NCBI GenBank assembly: GCA_934454215.1
Contig: CAKSGG010000209.1
Location: 1-5,071, forward strand
Origin: an uncultured Clostridia bacterium
GTDB lineage: Bacteria; Bacillota; Clostridia; UBA1381
DNA length: 5,071 nucleotides
Direction: 5' to 3'
Part shown: piece after piece, positions 1-5,071 of the stretch
How the letters are laid out: every line of letters begins with the position of its first letter
How positions within the stretch are numbered: position 1 is the first letter of the stretch
Program-made: the position numbers and the translations under genes
Notes under the pieces: model-generated
What the model was told of the DNA's origin: nothing
The model's database searches: none
What the model saw: only the letters and a program-made list of their open reading frames with translations

Positions 1-1614
1 ACCTATGCGCCCATGAAAATAAAATTATCGAACGAGTGGATAGGTGAACTTATTTCGGGAATGAATACAAGCGATATTGATGATATAAAGAGCTTTCTTA
101 CAGAATACGGAAGCCTTATCGGAATATCAGAGGAAGATTTAAAAAATAATATAGACTCGCTTGCACTTGCATTTGCAAGCGGTAAAAGCGTCAGCAGTCT
201 TGATGAGTTTATGGAAATATATTCAAATTATGAAGAAATAGCGCTTATGAATATAATTCCGATAATTAACCGCTCAAAGAGTGCTGAGGAATTTGATGAG
301 TTAATTCATAAATATTCAAAAACCTTGGGTATTTCGCTGTCGGCATACGACAGTATATCCGATAAAAACGGAATATATAAGTCTGTAGCGGGTGTAACGG
401 AGGACAAGGACAGGTTTGTACAGCTTTTTAACGAAGAAGTTGGAAAATATTGTGCCGAGCCTGTTACGGTATATGCAACAGATGAGTCACTTTTAAATAA
501 TACCTCGAGAGATACGCCGACAGGTACGGGCGAGGGCTGGATAGGTCCGTATAACGATTCGGCTCATTATATAAAATATGATATATCTGCGCTTGGAGAT
601 ATTACTGCGGAGAATATATCATCGGCAAGCGTTACAATGAAAACATCGGACAGAAGCGAACTTGATACGCAGGAAAATATAACGGCAGAGCTTTACCGCA
701 TAGGAACGGACTGGAATCAAAACTCCGCTACATATAACATAATGGAACCTCTGTGCGAAAATGCCGAGCTTGCGGGAAGAGATTCAATAGAAGGAAACTA
801 CAGAAATAAAAGCTTTACAATAGATGTTACCGAGGCACTCAGAAAAGCGGTTGCCGAAGGAGAGAGCAGAATAGCATTTAAATTAAAAACAGACAATGTT
901 GTTCTTATGACAAGACGCAACGACAGCGAAACTTATGCACCGCTTAATGTGTCATATATTGATTCAAGCTTCGGAAACGTAGATTATTCAATAGAAAACG
1001 GGAGCACGGGAGTGCCTATAGATACGGATATTACTCTCGGCTTTGAAAATAATATAAATGCCGACACGCTCAAAATGGGAATTACATTATCGGATTCCGA
1101 CGGAAATAATGTTGAACTTGAAATTTCGGGCGAGGGCAGAGAATTTAAAATAAAGCCTAAGACTTCGCTTAAATATGAAACGGAATACAGTCTTGGCTTA
1201 TCAAAAAAGGTGAAATTTACCGATGACAAATCAAAATATGTGTTTAACTCGTTATCGTTTATAACCGAAAAAGTTCCGTTTGAATTTAAGGGGATGACAT
1301 TAAAGAGCGGAACAACCGTAATTGAAAATTTATCGGACAGAACGGGAAATAAAGTAACGGCTTCGGCAGTTGTAAATAACAATAGCTGTGCCGACAGCAA
1401 AAAGCTTATTCTGATGATAGGACTTTATGAAAATACGGATTCATATTCAAGGCTTGTCGATATAAAGACTGTTTCAAAAAGCCTCAGCACGGGACAAAGC
1501 GTTTCGCTTGAAAAGGAATTTACACTTGAAGAAAACAAAAATTATAATATAGTGTGCAACGTTTGGGATTCCTTTACCGACATGAATACATTATTTGAAC
1601 AGGCAGTAAAATAG
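1..1614 (+). CDS. Modular extracellular protein with CBM96/DNRLRE-like and Ig-like domains (5' end missing)
   Basis: This is the C-terminal part of a larger secreted protein. The frame is open to base 1, and the ATG at 13 has no ribosome binding site or signal peptide, so it is probably internal. Residues are numbered from that ATG. Residues 8-149 are helical and contain two related segments (about 21-88 and 90-146). Residues 151-316 resemble a CBM96/DNRLRE module: the WNQNSATY segment at 234-241 matches the family's W..TWN..P region, FTIDVTEAL (268-276) its DVT strand, and SETYAPLNVSY (305-315) its closing strand. Residues 322-420 look like a Big_5 (SbsA-type) Ig-like domain, including a VPIDTDITLGF segment. 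Residues 423-533 form a beta module ending in VWDS..DM. The residues just upstream of the ATG, TYAP, repeat the closing-strand motif, suggesting another CBM96-like module before the window. No catalytic domain is visible; any enzyme part would lie upstream. No LPXTG motif or SLH domain closes the protein. The likely role is glycan binding outside the cell, by family resemblance only. Confidence 0.85.
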   Translation, partial: TYAPMKIKLSNEWIGELISGMNTSDIDDIKSFLTEYGSLIGISEEDLKNNIDSLALAFASGKSVSSLDEFMEIYSNYEEIALMNIIPIINRSKSAEEFDELIHKYSKTLGISLSAYDSISDKNGIYKSVAGVTEDKDRFVQLFNEEVGKYCAEPVTVYATDESLLNNTSRDTPTGTGEGWIGPYNDSAHYIKYDISALGDITAENISSASVTMKTSDRSELDTQENITAELYRIGTDWNQNSATYNIMEPLCENAELAGRDSIEGNYRNKSFTIDVTEALRKAVAEGESRIAFKLKTDNVVLMTRRNDSETYAPLNVSYIDSSFGNVDYSIENGSTGVPIDTDITLGFENNINADTLKMGITLSDSDGNNVELEISGEGREFKIKPKTSLKYETEYSLGLSKKVKFTDDKSKYVFNSLSFITEKVPFEFKGMTLKSGTTVIENLSDRTGNKVTASAVVNNNSCADSKKLILMIGLYENTDSYSRLVDIKTVSKSLSTGQSVSLEKEFTLEENKNYNIVCNVWDSFTDMNTLFEQAVK

Positions 1615-1621
1615 GATTTAT

Positions 1622-1628
1622 GAAAGGA
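1622..1628 (+). promoter_or_regulatory. Ribosome binding site of the complete beta-helix gene
   Basis: GAAAGGA is a moderate Shine-Dalgarno match ending 13 bases before the ATG at 1642. It helps decide the start. An in-frame TTG at 1630 lies only one base from this motif, which is too close, and would add a polar MVIN extension to a normal signal peptide. The ATG at 1642 is therefore preferred, although the spacing is longer than usual. Confidence 0.5.
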
Positions 1629-1641
1629 TTTGGTCATAAAT

Positions 1642-4600
1642 ATGAAAAAAATAAACTTTATTGCAGCGGCTGCCGCATTTATGCTTGCATTTCAAGCTGC
1701 GGCAGGAGCAATGCCTATAGACAGCGTGAGCGAAACGGATAATATTTTAAAGGTGGAGGGCAGTTTCGGAAAAGAATATGCCGGCTGTCTTGCCACCGTA
1801 ATGCTTATGAAAAACGATAAAACTGCGGAGGATATAGTAGACGCAGAAAAGCCTATGAACGCAGTGTCAAATATTGAAATAGTAGGTCTTGACGAGAACG
1901 GCTCATATATGTGTACACTTCCGTATTCAAATGTAAATGACAAGGTAACGGTAGTGTGTGGGGATATAAGCGAGACAAGGTCTATCGAAGCTTTAAAAAA
2001 GGACGGAATAGTAATTTATGTATCGCCCGAGGGCGATGACAGCAGTGAGGGAACGGAGGAAGGTCCTCTTAAAACGCTTGACGGCGCAAGAAAAAGAGTG
2101 AGAGAAATAAAGAACAGCTTTCCGAAAAGCCCCGTAACGGTATATTTTCTTCCGGGGGAATACAGATTTTCGGAAACCGTGAGATTTGACGCTCAAGCCG
2201 ATTCGGGAAGTGAAGCCGGACTTATAACATATGCCGCAAAGGAGCCGGGCACGGTTATATTTAAAGGCTCAGCCGTTCTTGCGCCGGAGCTTTTCAGAAA
2301 GGTGGATAACGCCGAAATAAAGGCAAGGCTTCCGATTAGCGCTCAAGACAAGGTTTGGTATGCGGATATGTCAGATGCCGGAATTACCGACAGTCAGGTT
2401 CAGTTCAGACACAGCTATATCGGTTCGAATGCGTCATCTGATAACGCCGAGGGATGTTTTTCTCCGCTTATGCTGTTTTTCAACGGAAAGAAACAGAGCG
2501 TTTCAAGATGGCCGAATGTAGGATATAATAATTTTGAGGACGCAAACGGAAATTCGCAGGTTATAAGCGACGGTAAGGATACTCCCGCAAAATTCAGCTT
2601 TGATGAGGTAAATCCTCTCCGCTGGGACAAGGCGGACTATATGTTTATAGACGGATATCTTGCAACATGCTATGACGGTTACTGGAAAAGAGTTACGAAT
2701 ATAGACAAGGAAAACAAAACTATAACTCTTGAAGAGGGAAGCAAAATAACCGCTCCTTACAGAAGATGGACGGCTGTTAATCTTTTGGAGGAAATAGATA
2801 TGCCGTCCGAATTTTACATAGACAGAACGGACAAGGAGCATCCCATTCTCTATTATTATCCGCCGAAAAATATAGAAAACGGCGATAAAATAGAATTTTC
2901 TACACTGTATAATTCCATGATAGACCTGAACTATGTGTCATATGTTGAATTCAGAGGGCTTGGAATCTCGCAGAACTACGGAGACGCAATTTGCGGAAGG
3001 AAATGTCATCATGTAACGATTGATAATTGCAGCTTTTCAAATATAGGCTCACAGGCTGTTGCATTATATGAAACGCCGAACGTTGTTGTGAAAAATTCCA
3101 CACTTTCGGGTATAAACGGAGCCGGAATATATATAACCTCGGGAGAAAGCAACGAGGAGGTTTCAAAGCTTATTCCGTCGGGGATAAAGATTTTGAATAA
3201 TCATATATACAATGTAGGTTTTGATATACGCCTTATGGGAACGGGAACAGAGGTTTACGGAACGAGAGCGGAGGTAAAAAATAACGTTATTCATCTGTCA
3301 AACAACAGAGCCGTATCGGTAATGGGAGCTGACGCTGAAATTTCATACAACGAGCTGTATAACCTTATAAGAGATACAGCCGACGCAGGAGGCATATATA
3401 ACGGCGGAAGATGGACAAAGTACGGCACGGATATTTCATATAATTATCTGCACGATTTCGGAATAGAAAAATATAAGGACGCAGAGCATACCTCGGCTAT
3501 TTTTCTTGATGATACCATGAGCGGACAGTATGTTCACGATAATATTATAATTAATGATTATATAAGCAAGTATAAGCCGAACGACGGAAGATATTTCGGG
3601 TCATACGGAGTGAATATAAACGGCGGAAGAGATAATACGGTTAAAAACAACATTTTTGCGGGAATGGACTATGCCGTAAGAAACACGGATATGACAAACA
3701 GAGAGAATTTGTTTGAGGATAATGAAAGCTATAAATCAAGATTGAATGAACTGAAAGAATTTGCCGAAACATACGGTTCTTCAAAGCTTATTAAGAAATA
3801 TCCGCAGATAGCCGAAAACTACAGAGATATAATGAGCACAGGAAAGTTTAATCCGAAGAATATAGATGTAACGGGAAATGTTATATCGGCACTTCAATAT
3901 GATTCGCCGAGCGGGGTTTTAATGGACGGCAGATGCGGCGGCGAGTTTGCCGATACCGTAACCGTTGATAACGCTGTGGAGAAAGATTTATCCGTATTTG
4001 AGGACGCAAAAAATCACGACTGGAGACTGACGGACGAAGCGGCGGAGAAATTAAATATTTCCGAAAACGGTGAATTTAAGCTTCTTTCGGATTTTGACCT
4101 TTCAAAAATAGGAATGCAGGGAAGAAGCATGAATACGGGCGGAAGCTTTAGCAAGATTTATCCGCAAGACGGCGGTATAACCGAGCGTTCGGACAAAACG
4201 GCTCTTTATTGGGAACAGGCAGACTTTGCAGACGAATATGAATATATTGTTGCAACGGACGCAGAACTTAAAAATGTTGTTTCAAGCGGTACAACCATAT
4301 ACAGGGGTACGGAAATCAGCGGTCTTTTGCCGAATACGAAGTATTACTGGAAGATTACGGCGAAGAACATATCAAAGCAGGCTTTAAATGAGATAAATGA
4401 GTGGGATTGTACAGACAAAATCTCATCGTTTACAACAACGGGCAGAAGTCTGTATGCGGCAGACGCAGCGGCGGAGTGTGAGTCAGGGAAAATAAAGCTT
4501 GATGTGTGGCTTCAAAGCGATACCGAGGCAGACGAAACAGATGAATTTATTATAGCACGTTTCGGCGAAAACGGAAAGCTTAAAAATTTATCCGGAACAA

Positions 4601-4743
4601 GGCAGAATATTCCGAGCGGTCTTAACAAGATACAGCTCAGCGTAAATGATGAGCCGGAGGAGGGCGATTATCTCTGCCTTTATATTTGGGACAGCATAAG
4701 CGGAATGAAGCCGCTTATAAACAGCAAAATTTATGTAAGATAA
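1642..4743 (+). CDS. Secreted right-handed beta-helix protein, putative GH141-like glycoside hydrolase with FN3 domain
   Basis: This is a complete protein of 1033 residues from the ATG at 1642. A signal peptide is clear: MKK, a hydrophobic Ala-rich core, and probable cleavage after AGA at residue 23. Residues 27-122 look like a small Ig-like beta module. The catalytic-type region (about 124-827) opens with YVSPEGDD (126-133), typical of exported beta-helix proteins, and PGEYRFSETV. An inserted beta region (about 210-428) ends with EFYIDRTD...LYYYPP (390-408). The central helix starts at YVEFRGLGIS (434-443) and contains Asn-rich rungs such as ILNNHIYNVG and ISYNYLHDFG. Two conserved acidic segments, DAGGIY (D581) and IFLDD (D623/D624), are candidate active-site elements. 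A helical insert with KKYPQI (about 694-733) and a closing strand ending at SKIGMQG (821-827) are common in this group. Residues 836-933 are an FN3 domain and 939-1033 a WDS-type C-terminal module. By resemblance it would cut a complex glycan outside the cell. Substrate and exact family are not determinable here; a polysaccharide lyase or non-catalytic role remains possible. Confidence 0.87.
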   Translation: MKKINFIAAAAAFMLAFQAAAGAMPIDSVSETDNILKVEGSFGKEYAGCLATVMLMKNDKTAEDIVDAEKPMNAVSNIEIVGLDENGSYMCTLPYSNVNDKVTVVCGDISETRSIEALKKDGIVIYVSPEGDDSSEGTEEGPLKTLDGARKRVREIKNSFPKSPVTVYFLPGEYRFSETVRFDAQADSGSEAGLITYAAKEPGTVIFKGSAVLAPELFRKVDNAEIKARLPISAQDKVWYADMSDAGITDSQVQFRHSYIGSNASSDNAEGCFSPLMLFFNGKKQSVSRWPNVGYNNFEDANGNSQVISDGKDTPAKFSFDEVNPLRWDKADYMFIDGYLATCYDGYWKRVTNIDKENKTITLEEGSKITAPYRRWTAVNLLEEIDMPSEFYIDRTDKEHPILYYYPPKNIENGDKIEFSTLYNSMIDLNYVSYVEFRGLGISQNYGDAICGRKCHHVTIDNCSFSNIGSQAVALYETPNVVVKNSTLSGINGAGIYITSGESNEEVSKLIPSGIKILNNHIYNVGFDIRLMGTGTEVYGTRAEVKNNVIHLSNNRAVSVMGADAEISYNELYNLIRDTADAGGIYNGGRWTKYGTDISYNYLHDFGIEKYKDAEHTSAIFLDDTMSGQYVHDNIIINDYISKYKPNDGRYFGSYGVNINGGRDNTVKNNIFAGMDYAVRNTDMTNRENLFEDNESYKSRLNELKEFAETYGSSKLIKKYPQIAENYRDIMSTGKFNPKNIDVTGNVISALQYDSPSGVLMDGRCGGEFADTVTVDNAVEKDLSVFEDAKNHDWRLTDEAAEKLNISENGEFKLLSDFDLSKIGMQGRSMNTGGSFSKIYPQDGGITERSDKTALYWEQADFADEYEYIVATDAELKNVVSSGTTIYRGTEISGLLPNTKYYWKITAKNISKQALNEINEWDCTDKISSFTTTGRSLYAADAAAECESGKIKLDVWLQSDTEADETDEFIIARFGENGKLKNLSGTRQNIPSGLNKIQLSVNDEPEEGDYLCLYIWDSISGMKPLINSKIYVR

Positions 4744-4752
4744 AAAGGGGGA
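4744..4752 (+). promoter_or_regulatory. Strong ribosome binding site fixing a TTG start
   Basis: AAAGGGGGA begins immediately after the stop codon of the preceding gene and leaves seven bases to the TTG at 4760, which is ideal spacing. The only nearby ATG, at 4752, overlaps the motif and reaches a stop after three codons, so it cannot start the gene. This supports TTG as the start of the downstream frame. Confidence 0.7.
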
Positions 4753-4759
4753 TGTCAGC

Positions 4760-5071
4760 TTGAAAAAAAGTATATCGGTTATACTTGCGGCGGTTTTATC
4801 AATTTCGGCGGTTTTTTCGTCCATTTCGGTTCATGCCGAAGATAAAGCGGAAAAAATCACAAAAATATATGTAAGTCCGAACGGAAAGGATTCAAACGAC
4901 GGCAGCGAGGGAAGCCCTGTGGCAACTATCGAAGCGGCAAGAAATATTGTAAGAAAAATTGAAAAAAAGAATCCGATTGAGATTTTAATTCATGCCGGAA
5001 CATATAAGCTTGAAAAAAGAATAGAGTTTACAAATGATGACAGCGGATATGATAACTGCAAAATTATATAC
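4760..5071 (+). CDS. Secreted beta-helix protein, N-terminal fragment (3' end missing), paralogue of the upstream gene
   Basis: The frame is open from the TTG at 4760 to the last base, giving 104 residues of a longer protein. It starts with a classic signal peptide: MKKS, a hydrophobic stretch (about residues 5-22) and a probable cleavage site after SVHA at residue 26. Directly after it come KIYVSPNGKDSNDGS (35-49), then ATIEAARNIVRKI, then IEILIHAGTYKL (73-84) and a DDSGYDN segment. These match in order the opening of the beta-helix region of the upstream protein: YVSPEGDDSSEGT, LDGARKRVREI, VTVYFLPGEYRF, ADSGSEAG. Unlike the upstream protein there is no Ig-like module between the signal peptide and the helix. 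The 16-base gap after the upstream stop has no room for a terminator, so the two genes are probably co-transcribed. It is likely a second putative glycoside hydrolase or related glycan-active enzyme, but the active-site region lies beyond the window. Confidence 0.85.
   Translation, partial: MKKSISVILAAVLSISAVFSSISVHAEDKAEKITKIYVSPNGKDSNDGSEGSPVATIEAARNIVRKIEKKNPIEILIHAGTYKLEKRIEFTNDDSGYDNCKIIY

Noticed and set aside
984..1400. 138-codon open frame on the minus strand inside the first gene
   Set aside because: It is antisense to well-defined Ig-like and C-terminal modules, its product has no recognisable domain, and no ribosome site supports it.
1630..1641. In-frame TTG upstream of the ATG of the beta-helix gene
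   Set aside because: It lies one base from the Shine-Dalgarno motif and only adds four residues before a standard MKK signal peptide start; the ATG at 1642 fits better.
1620..1644. ATG at 1620 beginning MKGFGHKYEKN in another frame
   Set aside because: It is out of frame with the long coding sequence, its product loses the signal peptide, and the real frame at 1642 has clear domain content.
3721..3840. Helical insertion inside the beta-helix region that looked like a foreign domain
   Set aside because: The KKYPQI segment and the return to Asn-rich rungs afterwards are a common feature of this beta-helix group, so it is family-typical rather than novel.
4752..4763. Three-codon frame (ATG to TGA) overlapping the TTG start of the third gene
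   Set aside because: It overlaps the ribosome binding site itself and is most likely chance; there is no sign of a leader peptide.
4768..4786. Perfect 7-base inverted repeat (AAGTATA / TATACTT) with a 5-base loop just inside the third gene
   Set aside because: The stem is short and AT-rich, lies within the signal peptide codons and has no T-run, so it is not a terminator. A weak effect on translation is possible but unsupported.
4588..4824. 78-codon minus-strand frame spanning the junction of the second and third genes
   Set aside because: It overlaps the FN3-following module, the ribosome binding site and the signal peptide of the next gene on the other strand, all of which are better supported.

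Overview
The window is one stretch of a secreted-protein locus, entirely on the + strand. It holds three consecutive reading frames with almost no space between them (27 and 16 non-coding bases), so they are probably co-transcribed. The DNA is AT-leaning and rich in ATA, AGA, GGA and AAA codons. It uses Gram-positive-type ribosome binding sites and at least one probable TTG start. Together with the domain style (CBM96/DNRLRE-like, Ig-like and FN3 modules plus a C-terminal 'WDS' module), this suggests a polysaccharide-degrading Clostridia/Bacillota bacterium of the gut or a similar habitat. That placement is inference; no taxonomic marker is present.

Layout. Bases 1-1614 are the 3' part of a large multidomain extracellular protein. 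Its frame is open to the left edge, and its first residues look like the end of a carbohydrate-binding module. It continues with an all-helical linker, a complete CBM96/DNRLRE-like module, a bacterial Ig-like (Big_5-type) module and a C-terminal beta module. Bases 1642-4743 encode a complete secreted right-handed beta-helix protein of about 1033 residues. It resembles the GH141-like group of putative glycoside hydrolases and carries an N-terminal Ig-like module, an FN3 domain and the same kind of C-terminal module as the first protein. Bases 4760-5071 are the start of a third gene, cut by the right edge: a signal peptide followed by the first rungs of a second beta-helix protein of the same family.

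The natural reading is a carbohydrate-utilisation cluster in which exported, modular proteins bind and cut a complex plant or host glycan outside the cell. No transporter, regulator, RNA gene, mobile element, CRISPR array or convincing terminator is visible. Nothing points to a wholly new kind of system. The more interesting points are the tandem beta-helix paralogues, the C-terminal module shared by two otherwise different proteins, and the helical repeat linker between two probable binding modules.
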